From NCBI GenBank assembly GCA_038562555.1, contig JBCFBK010000001.1, forward strand, positions 124,001-188,000: a stretch of DNA of 64,000 nucleotides. The letters are read 5' to 3'. Of this stretch, positions 1-8,378 are shown one piece after another. Position 1 is the first letter of the stretch. The number at the start of each line of letters is the position of its first letter. Below the pieces are notes generated by a model. It saw nothing but the letters and a program-made list of their open reading frames with translations. It was not told the DNA's origin and did no database searches. The DNA comes from JBCFBK01 sp038562555 (GTDB taxonomy: Bacteria; Bacteroidota; Bacteroidia; Bacteroidales; Prolixibacteraceae). The position numbers were made by a program, and so were the translations under genes.

Positions 1-2
1 AT

Positions 3-455
3 GACATTATCTTAGTGGATGACGGCGATTACGCAGCAGCTCAGCAATGGAATGACCTCAGCCAGTTTATTGAAGGGCATAAGTCATTAAGGAAACACAA
101 AGGTGAGTACTTTGAAAGAGGCTCTCAACGTCTACCTTTTGAGAGTATCATCGATGTTAAAGTCATGCAGGAATTTAAATTCAAAGTCTCACCCACACGT
201 GAAAACCGCATCCAAGTCGCACTGGATATTTTCAATTTTACCAATATGCTCAACAAGGACTGGGGCAGAATGCATAGAGCATTAGGCGATTACAATGTTT
301 ATCGGCTGCTCAGGTTCGCCGGTTACCAGGCAGATGGAACGACTCCGACCTATCAGTACATCCATGATAACGAAAACGATCCTTATGGAATTGATGATTC
401 GGGACTGCAAAGCTCAAGGTGGCAGGCACAATTTAGCGTACGCTATATTTTTTAA
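3..455 (+). CDS. TonB-dependent receptor (Oar-like), C-terminal fragment
   Basis: The reading frame is open from base 3 and runs off the left edge, so only about 150 C-terminal residues are visible. They resemble the last barrel strands of Oar/CarboxypepD_reg-type TonB-dependent receptors. There is a segment reading NIFNFTNMLNKDWG-like (around residues 70-85 of the fragment) and a terminal aromatic RYIF, the usual C-terminal outer-membrane barrel signal ending in Phe. The family forms ligand-gated outer-membrane channels driven by TonB. The substrate cannot be told from the fragment. A hairpin follows directly, so the gene ends its transcription unit. Confidence 0.75.
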   Translation, partial: DIILVDDGDYAAAQQWNDLSQFIEGHKSLRKHKGEYFERGSQRLPFESIIDVKVMQEFKFKVSPTRENRIQVALDIFNFTNMLNKDWGRMHRALGDYNVYRLLRFAGYQADGTTPTYQYIHDNENDPYGIDDSGLQSSRWQAQFSVRYIF

Positions 456-470
456 CTTAAACAAGATGAA

Positions 471-510
471 TAGAGTCGGGCACCCCGGATTTTCGGGATG
501 CCCGACTCTA
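471..510 (+). terminator. Hairpin terminator after TonB receptor
   Basis: Perfect 12-bp inverted repeat (arms 471-482 and 499-510, core GAGTCGGGC/GCCCGACTC) enclosing a CCCG...CGGG inner stem. There is no clear T-tract, so termination is inferred from position just after the receptor stop. Confidence 0.6.
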
Positions 511-610
511 TTCTGCACCCTCTTCGGAACCCGATTCACTTTTACCACCTTTTTCTCCTCCCGCTTGATTTTTACTTGCATATGACATTTTTTTTTTGAA
601 ATTTTGCATA

Positions 611-631
611 CCTACCAGTACCTACCGGTAG
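611..631. promoter_or_regulatory. Possible operator upstream of GH2 gene
   Basis: A perfect 10-bp palindrome (CTACCGGTAG, 622-631) is preceded by a near copy beginning at 612 (CTACCAGTAC), giving two similar boxes 10 bp apart about 30-50 bp before the beta-galactosidase start. The pattern suits a dimeric repressor or activator site. No regulator gene is adjacent, so this is only a candidate. Confidence 0.3.
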
Positions 632-661
632 TAACATTGCAATAATCTAGCACAGATCATA

Positions 662-3600
662 ATGAAAAAAAACAATTGGCTTTTGTTTTTCGTTTTATTT
701 TCCTCTTCGTTCGCCTGCACAAAAACATACGAAGGCGTACCTTTTGAGGAGATGAACCCCAGGCCGTGGGAAGACCCAACGGTTAGTCAAATTAATAAGG
801 AAAAACCAAGGGCATCGTTTATTCCTTACAACTCGAAAGAACAGGCGGTGACCGATGATCTCTGGTCCTCTCCCTTTGTGCAATCGCTGAACGGAACGTG
901 GAAATTCCACCTTTCCCAAAATCCCGGTGAACGTCCTTACTGGTTCTTTAAGGATGATTTCCGCATGAAAGACTGGGACAATATCGAAGTTCCTTCAAAC
1001 TGGGAACTGCAGGGTTTTGATTATCCCATCTATACCAACGTGCCTTATCCGCATGCCAAAACCCCCCCGCTCATCCAAAAACATTACAATCCGGTTGGCT
1101 CTTACAAAAGGTCTTTCAAAATACCCGCCGATTGGGAAGACAAAGAAGTATTTGTCCATTTTGGGGCAGCCAGCTCTTTTGTGAATGTTTGGGTAAACGA
1201 GCAGTATGTCGGATACAGTGAAGACAGCAAAACACCAGCCGAATTCAATATCACCCCTTATCTGAAAGGCGGCAATAACAGTCTCGCCGTGGAGATTTTC
1301 CGCTGGTGCGACGGAAGTTATCTGGAAGACCAGGACTTCTGGCGGATGAGCGGGATCACGCGCGACACCTACCTCCTGGCCCGTGATAAGCAAAATATCC
1401 GCGACTTCAAAGTCATTGCCGGTTTAGACTCAACCTACACCAACGGAACATTCAAACTGGAGGCGGAACTCGTCAATTTTAACGCGGAAGCTGCAAACCT
1501 GACCGTGGAAGCAGAATTGCTGGACGGAGAAAATGCGGTTAAAACCTATAGCAAAGCCGTTGAGCTTGCAGACAGCCGCCAGGTGATCGCCATCGCCGAA
1601 GACGTTCTTCCCGGCGTGAAAACCTGGAGTGCAGAAACACCAAATCTTTATCAGTTACTAATCACTTTGAAAGACGCTGAAGGTCGTGTGGTTGAAGTGA
1701 TCCGCCAGGACGTGGGCTTCCGACAGGTAGAGATCAAAAACGCGCAACTGCTTGTAAACGGCCGTCCCATTTATGTGAAAGGCGTGAACATCCACGAACA
1801 CAATGATGTGACCGGCCATGTTCAGGATGTTGAAACCATGCTGAAGGATATTAAACTGATGAAAACGCACAACATCAATACGGTGCGTACTTCTCACTAT
1901 CCGGAACCCGAAATGTGGTACAAGCTTTGCAACATTTACGGCCTTTACCTCATCGATGAAGCAAACATCGAATCGCACGGAATGGGTTACGGCCCTGAGT
2001 CGCTGGCCAAACAGCCGGAGTGGGGACCCGCCCATCTGTACCGTACTGAAAATATGTATGAACGCGACAAAAACCAGCCTTCGATCATTACCTGGTCTTT
2101 AGGCAATGAAGCCGGGAATGGTGTTAATTTTGAAGCGACCTACCAATACCTGAAAGAAGTTGACGGCACACGGCCTGTGCAGTTCGAGCAGGCGCACGGC
2201 GGCGATAATACCGACATTAACTGTCCGATGTACGCGACCATGGAACACATGGAAAAATATGCCAAAAGTAATCCGGCAAAACCGATGATCCAGTGCGAAT
2301 ATGCCCATGCCATGGGGAACAGTGTCGGAAACCTGCAGGATTACTGGGACCTGATCGAAAGCTACGACGTGCTTCAGGGCGGCTGTATCTGGGACTGGGT
2401 TGACCAGGGAATCCTCCAAAAAGATTCAGATGGAACGGCTTACTGGGCTTACGGCGGTGACTTTGGTCCCGATACAGTCCCTTCGGACGGCAATTTCTGT
2501 CTCAACGGACTGGTCGATCCCGACCGGGAAGTGAAGCCTTCCCTGCTGGAAGTGAAAAAAGTTTATCAGAATATCGGCTTTAAGTCAAAAGACCTGAAAA
2601 AAGGACTGGTTGAAATCTCAAACAAGTACGCCTTTACCAATCTGGCCGACTTCGACATGAGCTGGACCATCACCGCCGATGGCAATGAAATTGCCACCGG
2701 AAGGCTTGAAGGCTTCGAACTGGCTCCGGGGACAACAAAAGAGGTCAGTCTGAACTATTCGGTCGAACCACAAGCCGGAACAGAGTATTTCCTGAATTTC
2801 TCAGCTAAAACAAAAACAGAACAAGGCCTTGTTCCGGCCGGTTATGAGCTGGCTGCAGAACAATTGCAGCTACCTTTCTTCAAAGCGGCCGAAAAAGCTG
2901 ATTCAGGCACATTCCCTGCCCTTCAGACAAGCGAAAACGACAGTGAAATAAGCGTCAGGGGCGAGGGCTTTGAACTCATCTTCGACAAAACCGCAGGCGT
3001 GCTGAAAAGCGTTAAAACAGGCGATACGCAATTGATCACTTCAGGTCCTGTACCGAACTTCTGGCGCGCCCCGATCGACAATGACATGGGCAACAACCTG
3101 CATAAACGGGCAGCAATCTGGAGAAAAGCCGGTGAACAGCGGAAAGTGACCGGGGTAAGCCTGAAAAATGACGCTGCCAACAAAGCCACCGTTACCTTTA
3201 ACTTTGACCTGTCGGATGAACAGGGTGAAAAGATCGCTGATTACAAGACCGTGTACACGGTCTTTGGCGACGGCGACGTCCGGGTGTCGAACGACTTTAA
3301 AATGGCAGGCAAGGACCTTCCGGAAATCCCGCTGATGGGAATGAACCTGGTGATGCCGCGCCAGTTTGACCAGATGAGCTGGCTGGGCCGCGGCCCGCAG
3401 GAATCGTACCAGGACAGGAAGACCGGCGCGTTTGTGGGAAAATATGCCGGTGCGGTGGCTGACCAGTATTATCCGTATTTACGCCCCCAGGAAAACGGCA
3501 ACAAAACCGATGTACGTTGGGTGGCCATCACCAACGGCGACGGCACCGGACTGCTTTTTGTGGGTGAACCTTTGCTTGAAGCAAGCGCCCACCACAATAT

Positions 3601-3874
3601 CATGGAAGATTTTGAATCCCACTACAAGCCTTCCGAACGGACCAAAGACGGGAAAGTCCCGCCGCAAAGACATATTAATGACGTGAAGCCCCGCGACCTG
3701 ACCTCGGTCAACATCAACTACAAACAAATGGGCGTGGGCGGAGATAACAGCTGGGGAGCCTGGACCCACGATGAATACCGGTTAACCGATAAAAATTACA
3801 GTTATTCCTTCCGGATGAAAGCCCTGAAAAGCGGCGACGATCCGGTCAAACTGGCGAAAGAAGCTATTAAGTAG
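662..3874 (+). CDS. Beta-galactosidase-like glycoside hydrolase, family GH2, lipoprotein
   Basis: A 1070-residue LacZ-type GH2 enzyme, expected to hydrolyse terminal beta-galactosides or related glycans. The N-terminus has a lipoprotein signal with the lipobox Cys in SSFAC (about residue 19), so the protein is probably anchored to a membrane facing the periplasm or outside. The order is jelly-roll sugar-binding domain, immunoglobulin-like domain, TIM barrel, a second Ig-like domain and a C-terminal small-chain domain (bgal_small_N). The acid/base Glu is E483 in SLGNEAGN and the nucleophile is E546 in IQCEYAHAMGN, both intact. Length fits LacZ (about 1020) plus the signal. It stands alone between two terminators, and the stop codon lies inside a 7-bp repeat array. 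Confidence 0.93.
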   Translation: MKKNNWLLFFVLFSSSFACTKTYEGVPFEEMNPRPWEDPTVSQINKEKPRASFIPYNSKEQAVTDDLWSSPFVQSLNGTWKFHLSQNPGERPYWFFKDDFRMKDWDNIEVPSNWELQGFDYPIYTNVPYPHAKTPPLIQKHYNPVGSYKRSFKIPADWEDKEVFVHFGAASSFVNVWVNEQYVGYSEDSKTPAEFNITPYLKGGNNSLAVEIFRWCDGSYLEDQDFWRMSGITRDTYLLARDKQNIRDFKVIAGLDSTYTNGTFKLEAELVNFNAEAANLTVEAELLDGENAVKTYSKAVELADSRQVIAIAEDVLPGVKTWSAETPNLYQLLITLKDAEGRVVEVIRQDVGFRQVEIKNAQLLVNGRPIYVKGVNIHEHNDVTGHVQDVETMLKDIKLMKTHNINTVRTSHYPEPEMWYKLCNIYGLYLIDEANIESHGMGYGPESLAKQPEWGPAHLYRTENMYERDKNQPSIITWSLGNEAGNGVNFEATYQYLKEVDGTRPVQFEQAHGGDNTDINCPMYATMEHMEKYAKSNPAKPMIQCEYAHAMGNSVGNLQDYWDLIESYDVLQGGCIWDWVDQGILQKDSDGTAYWAYGGDFGPDTVPSDGNFCLNGLVDPDREVKPSLLEVKKVYQNIGFKSKDLKKGLVEISNKYAFTNLADFDMSWTITADGNEIATGRLEGFELAPGTTKEVSLNYSVEPQAGTEYFLNFSAKTKTEQGLVPAGYELAAEQLQLPFFKAAEKADSGTFPALQTSENDSEISVRGEGFELIFDKTAGVLKSVKTGDTQLITSGPVPNFWRAPIDNDMGNNLHKRAAIWRKAGEQRKVTGVSLKNDAANKATVTFNFDLSDEQGEKIADYKTVYTVFGDGDVRVSNDFKMAGKDLPEIPLMGMNLVMPRQFDQMSWLGRGPQESYQDRKTGAFVGKYAGAVADQYYPYLRPQENGNKTDVRWVAITNGDGTGLLFVGEPLLEASAHHNIMEDFESHYKPSERTKDGKVPPQRHINDVKPRDLTSVNINYKQMGVGGDNSWGAWTHDEYRLTDKNYSYSFRMKALKSGDDPVKLAKEAIK

Positions 3875-3898
3875 TGAGTCATGAGTAGCCCGTTGTGA
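3871..3898. repeat. Heptad repeat array (GTAGTGA type)
   Basis: Four consecutive 7-base units (GTAGTGA, GTCATGA and two weaker ones ending GTTGTGA) overlap the GH2 stop codon at 3872-3874. The family is the reverse-complement style of the CACGACT array at 28960-28994. Confidence 0.5.
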
Positions 3899-3903
3899 AA
3901 AAG

Positions 3904-3935
3904 GACCTCTGCATCGTTTGCAGGGGTCTTTTTTT
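3904..3935 (+). terminator. Rho-independent terminator after GH2 gene
   Basis: A 10-bp stem (GACCTCTGCA, 3904-3913; TGCAGGGGTC, 3919-3928; one G-T pair) with a 5-base loop, followed by a run of seven Ts. Classic intrinsic terminator. Confidence 0.85.
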
Positions 3936-4096
3936 GATTTATTATCGGAAGTGTGCGCTTCATATGTCAAAACCCATCGCTTCGTAAAGAAAATCTATAC
4001 GTTCGTAAAATATTATGATGAATTTTTGTATCTAACTAAAATATATTTTAACTTTATTTAGGTAAATTTGATAGTCAAAACCTAACTCCTTTCTGG

Positions 4097-4654
4097 ATGA
4101 TCTTGAAAAAATTTCCTTTCGAGCGTCAGTTAGATTCTATGGATTGTGGTCCTGCCTGTCTAAAGATTATCGCCAAATACTTCGGGAAATATTATTCGCT
4201 TCAGTATTTGCGCGACTTATGCGGAATTACTCGGGAGGGAGTTTCATTTCTGGACCTGAGTTATGGGGCGGAAAAGATTGGACTTCATACATTAGCTGTT
4301 AAAGCTGATTTAAAAACACTTCGCGATAAAGTCCCGTTTCCTTGTATTGTACACTGGAAGAACAGCCACTTCATTGTCGTATATAAAACCAGCAAACAGA
4401 AAATATTTGTTTCCGATCCGGCTATAGGTTTATTAGGTTACAGTTACAATGAATTTAAGGACGGATGGTATAAAAAAGAAGAAGAAACAGGTGCCATATT
4501 GGCTGTCGAACCTGACGTGCAAAATTATTTTTCGAATGACTATGGGTCATGGCACCCAATAAACATTGGTGATAATACAAAAATGCGGATCTTGGTTGAT
4601 ACTTCAAATGATTTGTCAGGATTCCTCCATTACCTTAGGAACGGTTCCTATTAA
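4097..4654 (+). CDS. Stand-alone peptidase C39 domain protein (bacteriocin-processing type)
   Basis: The first about 125 residues are a complete C39 cysteine-peptidase domain, as found at the N-terminus of peptidase-containing ABC exporters that cut double-glycine leaders. The catalytic set is visible: C17 in DCGPAC, H91 in KNSHF and D107 in SDPA. In the exporters this domain is followed by transmembrane and ATPase domains. Here the protein stops at 185 residues with an unrelated tail, so it is either a soluble leader peptidase or the surviving head of a truncated exporter. No membrane or ABC sequence follows. The region is AT-rich compared with both flanks. A LanC-like gene downstream supports a peptide-modification context. 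Confidence 0.8.
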   Translation: MILKKFPFERQLDSMDCGPACLKIIAKYFGKYYSLQYLRDLCGITREGVSFLDLSYGAEKIGLHTLAVKADLKTLRDKVPFPCIVHWKNSHFIVVYKTSKQKIFVSDPAIGLLGYSYNEFKDGWYKKEEETGAILAVEPDVQNYFSNDYGSWHPINIGDNTKMRILVDTSNDLSGFLHYLRNGSY

Positions 4655-4762
4655 TAAAAAACTTATGCTGGCATAATTTACTTCATAACGTCCTATGATG
4701 GTACGAGGATGCCCTTCCGCAACATGGAGTTCCATGCTAACAATAAATCAAATTATCCTACT

Positions 4763-5353
4763 ATGAAGATGAAATTTATGTTTTCAATTATCCTTCTCTG
4801 TATATATTCATATGGTACAGAACAAGGGATCTCAAAAGACAATACCTTAAAGAACTATTTCAGTAAAACTGAAATAAGAGAGTTTACGAACTTAGTGAAT
4901 TATTTTGATCAAACAATTAAGTCCAATTATCCGAACGATACAAATAGCTTAGCCGAAAGCTATAATTTATTTTTCAAGGATCTTAATACAAACAAAGTCG
5001 ATATTTACGAACGAGTATTATTCAAGTTTGATCAAAAAAAAATCCTTAAATATCTGAAGAAAGATTCTTTTGATAAGATATGGCGAGTAGGGAATGCTGT
5101 AAATTATGACGATTATCAAATTACAGAGATTGCTGTTCGGCATGATGGCTGTTATATGTCATTTCTAAAACAATATCCCCTGCTGACCGATTATCGTGAA
5201 TCCATTGAGATAGCAGGAGATATATCTCCTGAAAGTTTTATGTTGTTTTTTGAACTGCAAACAAAACTTAATCTTAATAATCTCGAAGATCGGTTAATCA
5301 TAACAGTTCATTACTTATCACTTTCCAACCCTCCCATAAAAAGGAATGAATAA
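4763..5353 (+). CDS. Secreted protein of unknown function
   Basis: About 196 residues if started at ATG 4763, chosen because it opens a good signal peptide (MKMKFMFSIILLCIYSYG). An in-frame ATG at 4709 would place 18 polar residues in front of it. I do not recognise the family. The mature part is rich in Lys, Asn and Asp and mostly helical in look, with a distinctive stretch YQITEIAVRHDGCYMSFLKQ near residues 125-145 that reads like a conserved core. Probably periplasmic or surface exposed. It lies between a C39 peptidase and a LanC-like gene, on the same strand, and could be an accessory of that locus. Confidence 0.6.
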   Translation: MKMKFMFSIILLCIYSYGTEQGISKDNTLKNYFSKTEIREFTNLVNYFDQTIKSNYPNDTNSLAESYNLFFKDLNTNKVDIYERVLFKFDQKKILKYLKKDSFDKIWRVGNAVNYDDYQITEIAVRHDGCYMSFLKQYPLLTDYRESIEIAGDISPESFMLFFELQTKLNLNNLEDRLIITVHYLSLSNPPIKRNE

Positions 5354-5471
5354 AACAGCTATGATGAACCTAGGTCCATTGTTCTGTTAAAGTTCATTAT
5401 TTTTCAATATCCTTGCTCCAGGCCGATTCTGGAGCAAGGAATGTACTAAAGCCAGATTTAAAACATTTCCA

Positions 5472-6398
5472 ATGAAAAAAGGAAGAAACCGGGCCAGTCA
5501 AAGCCTTATCAACTCGTTAATTCTACAATCCAGTTTGACAAATAATCCGGGTTTACTGAATGGCAAAATGGGTATTTCCATTTTCTTTTTTCATCTTGCC
5601 CGAAAAACCGGTAATTCCGTATATGAAGATCATGCCGGAGAATTACTGGAACAAGTACTTAAACAAATTCATGGCAATTCGAGTGTCGATTTCTCTTCTG
5701 GTTTAGCCGGAATCGGTTGGGGCGTTGAATATTTACTTTATAACGGATATATTGAATCGAATGAAGACAAAATTCTAGAAGAACTCGATTCTGCCATTTT
5801 TCAGTTGGACGCGAGATGCCCCTCCTTGCAAAGATTTTATGATGATTACTATGGTTATGGGTTGTACTATTTATTCCGGACAAAAAATAATATTTGGAGT
5901 GAAAAAGTCCTGCAATTGATCTGGAGTGATATAAAAGCATTACTGACCGAAACCTTGCCTGCTGATATCAAACTTTGTCCAAAGTACGTCATATCCGTCC
6001 TCTACTTTATTCTGGAAATGCAAAAACGACCTTTTTGTCCTTCAGATGTTGCTGAAATGATCGTTGCAGTACCGGCATTTATTTCAAAATACATGAGTGG
6101 AAGGTTGAATGCCTCCGAACGCCTGTATCTTACTATTGTATTGAAGACTCTTAATATTCCCTCTTTTTGTTGTCCTCAAATTGAGGTTTGTCAATTACCT
6201 TCAGTAAATTTTCTCGAATTATATGGGCAAATGGCCGTTTATTCAATTGTTTTTAAAAATATTCAACACCCCAGTGATTCAGTTCTCAATTATAAAGTCG
6301 ATAAATTCTGCATTCGGGAACGCAAAGAGATGTTAGAAAAAATTAAGAAAAATCACCTCTCTATAACGGAAATGTGGGAAAAATGTCCTAATGTTTGA
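5472..6398 (+). CDS. LanC-like (lanthionine synthetase C family) protein
   Basis: 308 residues. The N-terminal half has the repeated Gly-rich helix pairs of the LanC alpha/alpha toroid: LLNGKMGIS at 28-36 and GLAGIGWG at 77-84, then a third weaker YGYGLYYL at about 127-134. Canonical LanC cyclases bind zinc through Cys, Cys-His and related ligands near the C-terminus. I see no CHG motif here, so cyclase activity is doubtful. Similar Bacteroidota proteins occur beside C39 peptidases and double-glycine peptides, from memory and unverified. Its end overlaps the next gene by 8 nt, suggesting translational coupling. Base composition is AT-rich like the neighbours. Confidence 0.7.
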   Translation: MKKGRNRASQSLINSLILQSSLTNNPGLLNGKMGISIFFFHLARKTGNSVYEDHAGELLEQVLKQIHGNSSVDFSSGLAGIGWGVEYLLYNGYIESNEDKILEELDSAIFQLDARCPSLQRFYDDYYGYGLYYLFRTKNNIWSEKVLQLIWSDIKALLTETLPADIKLCPKYVISVLYFILEMQKRPFCPSDVAEMIVAVPAFISKYMSGRLNASERLYLTIVLKTLNIPSFCCPQIEVCQLPSVNFLELYGQMAVYSIVFKNIQHPSDSVLNYKVDKFCIRERKEMLEKIKKNHLSITEMWEKCPNV

Positions 6399-7023
6399 TC
6401 CCACCATGTTTGGATATAAAACATTTATACAAAGGCATTTTCATAGTTGCTTCAAAAGATTCCAATTAAAGAAAGCCATCAAAAGCATTATTTTTATTCG
6501 TTATTGGAAAAGGAAATTGAATAATTTAAGAGAAAAGGGCATTTTTTTTGTTAACGAAGGACTTGCGAATAGATGTTTAAAGAATTATAACACTTTTAGC
6601 GGGCATTTAAAGAAATTTGATATCCAAAACAAACGTATTCTTCTAAAAATTGACATAGAAGGAAACGAATACCCCGTATTAAAGGAAGATTCATTCTATA
6701 AATACCTTGATAACGTTAATCAAATAATTGTTGAATTTCATGACCTAAAAAATCGGCTTAGAGATGTTTATGCAATAATAAAAAAATTCAATACTTCTTT
6801 TGACATAGTACATATTCATGGCAACAATTATAGCGGAACTTTTATTTTACTTGGTGAAGAAGCGGAGAACGATATTATTTTACCTGATGTAATGGAAGTA
6901 ACATTAGCTAAAAGAGAAGGAATAAGAAAAGAAGACATCGATAACTCAATTGTGTGTTATCCTATTCCTGGGTTAGATTTTCCTAATAATTTAAAATGTA
7001 GGGATTATGAGTTAAAATTCTGA
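6391..7023 (+). CDS. FkbM-type methyltransferase domain protein, N-terminally reduced
   Basis: 210 residues. The segment LLKIDIEGNEYPVL (84-97) is the hallmark of FkbM-family SAM-dependent O-methyltransferases, and the following QIIVEFHDL and FDIVHIHGNN-like strands fit the second half of that fold. The Gly-rich SAM-binding loop normally found about 60-80 residues earlier is not seen. The N-terminus is basic and Phe/Lys-rich instead, so the protein is either an N-terminally shortened enzyme or a divergent one. It overlaps the LanC-like gene by 8 nt and is probably co-expressed. The substrate is unknown; polysaccharide or peptide methylation are both possible. Confidence 0.6.
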   Translation: MFDPTMFGYKTFIQRHFHSCFKRFQLKKAIKSIIFIRYWKRKLNNLREKGIFFVNEGLANRCLKNYNTFSGHLKKFDIQNKRILLKIDIEGNEYPVLKEDSFYKYLDNVNQIIVEFHDLKNRLRDVYAIIKKFNTSFDIVHIHGNNYSGTFILLGEEAENDIILPDVMEVTLAKREGIRKEDIDNSIVCYPIPGLDFPNNLKCRDYELKF

Positions 7024-7162
7024 GAATTGCGCGTTAGGATGTAAGAAGCAAAACGAAAAAAGATAATAGAGATGATTACAAGTAGAGATGTTGGACATTC
7101 TCTTAACAAGTACGTGGAAACATTTCAGACATTCTTGTGTTTTTTTATTTAAGAGGAATTCG

Positions 7163-7170
7163 TAATTTTG
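7163..7170 (+). promoter_or_regulatory. -7 promoter element for nadA
   Basis: TAATTTTG matches the Bacteroidota -7 consensus TAnnTTTG, 33 bases before the nadA ATG. No well-spaced TTTG -33 box is obvious. Confidence 0.5.
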
Positions 7171-7202
7171 CAGCCAACTTCTTTGATAAGAAAGGGTAAG
7201 AA

Positions 7203-8195
7203 ATGGAAAGAGAACAGATTCAGGAGATGTTGGACCACGACGGACACATTACAGAGGAAATTGATCCGAAACTTAAGCTGACCGAAGAAATTAACCGGTT
7301 AAAAAAAGAAAAGAACGCCGTCATTCTAAGTCATTACTATGTGGACAGTGAATTACAGGATATCGCTGATTTTGTTGGCGATAGTCTCCAATTGGCGCAG
7401 GAAGCTGCGCGGACTGACGCGGATATAATCGTTTTTGTGGGAGTCCATTTTATGGCCGAAACAGCCAAAATTATCAATCCTTCAAAAAAAGTCATTCTTC
7501 CCGACCTGAAAGCCGGTTGTTCGTTGGCTGATTCTGCGCCAACTGAAAAATTCAGGGAATTTAAATCCCGGTACCCCGGCTATAAGGTCATCTCTTATAT
7601 TAATTGTACGGCCGAATTGAAAACCATGACCGACGTGGTTTGTACCTCTTCGAATGCCGAAAAGATTGTAAACAGCTTTCCGGAAGATGAAAAACTGATC
7701 TTTGCTCCGGACAGGAATCTGGGTAATTATTTAAACAGCCTCACCGGACGTAACATGGTCCTTTGGGATGGTGCCTGTATGGTTCATGAAAAATATTCGG
7801 TCGAAAAGATCATCGAACTGATGGACCAGCATCCCGATGCTGAATTCATTGCCCATCCCGAGTGCGAGCGACCGGTACTCCTGCTGGCCGGACATATCGG
7901 ATCGACATCTTCCCTGCTCAACTACGTGCAGAAGAGCGCTTCCAGGAAGTTTATCGTTGCCACAGAAAGTGGTATCCTTCATCAAATGAAGAAGGCCTGC
8001 CCAGGTAAAACGTTTATCCCTGCACCATCGAACGATTCCACCTGTGCATGCAACGATTGCTCCTATATGAAATTGAACAGTTTACAGAAACTGTACATCT
8101 GCATGAAGCATGAACAACCTGAGATTAAGTTGTCTGACGAGATCATTGAACGGGCTAAAAGGCCAATTATCAGGATGATGGAGCTTTCGAAGTAA
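7203..8195 (+). CDS. nadA: Quinolinate synthase A
   Basis: Condenses iminoaspartate with dihydroxyacetone phosphate to quinolinate in de novo NAD synthesis, cytoplasmic. 330 residues, normal for the family. The start of the first repeat reads ILSHYYVDSELQDIADFVGDS-like (41-61). The [4Fe-4S] cluster needs three Cys, represented by C106 (KAGCSLAD), C192 (GACMVHE) and the C281/C283/C286 cluster near the C-terminus. It lies alone between the AT-rich island and a conserved hypothetical gene; nadB and nadC are not in this window. A TAATTTTG promoter element precedes it. Confidence 0.96.
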   Translation: MEREQIQEMLDHDGHITEEIDPKLKLTEEINRLKKEKNAVILSHYYVDSELQDIADFVGDSLQLAQEAARTDADIIVFVGVHFMAETAKIINPSKKVILPDLKAGCSLADSAPTEKFREFKSRYPGYKVISYINCTAELKTMTDVVCTSSNAEKIVNSFPEDEKLIFAPDRNLGNYLNSLTGRNMVLWDGACMVHEKYSVEKIIELMDQHPDAEFIAHPECERPVLLLAGHIGSTSSLLNYVQKSASRKFIVATESGILHQMKKACPGKTFIPAPSNDSTCACNDCSYMKLNSLQKLYICMKHEQPEIKLSDEIIERAKRPIIRMMELSK

Positions 8196-8378
8196 TGATC
8201 CGGGTCCCGCGGGCCTTCACACAACTGTTAATATCGAGGTGGCATTTGGGTCTTATTCCTCCTAAAACCCCCTAAAATCGGGGCTTTTCAACAATCATAT
8301 GTTGATTAGTTTTATTGCGAATAGCCCAAAACCGGTTTGTGAATTCGTATCTTCGTATTAACCGAAAAACTGCGTTTT

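Noticed and set aside
4637..4649. Insertion-sequence end at the C39 gene tail (AGGAACGGTTCCT)
   Set aside because: A short palindrome without a partner copy, transposase or target duplication.
4695..4766. RiPP precursor peptide in the AT-rich island
   Set aside because: The 23-residue frame here has no double-glycine leader, and no other small frame in 4000-7200 looked like a precursor.
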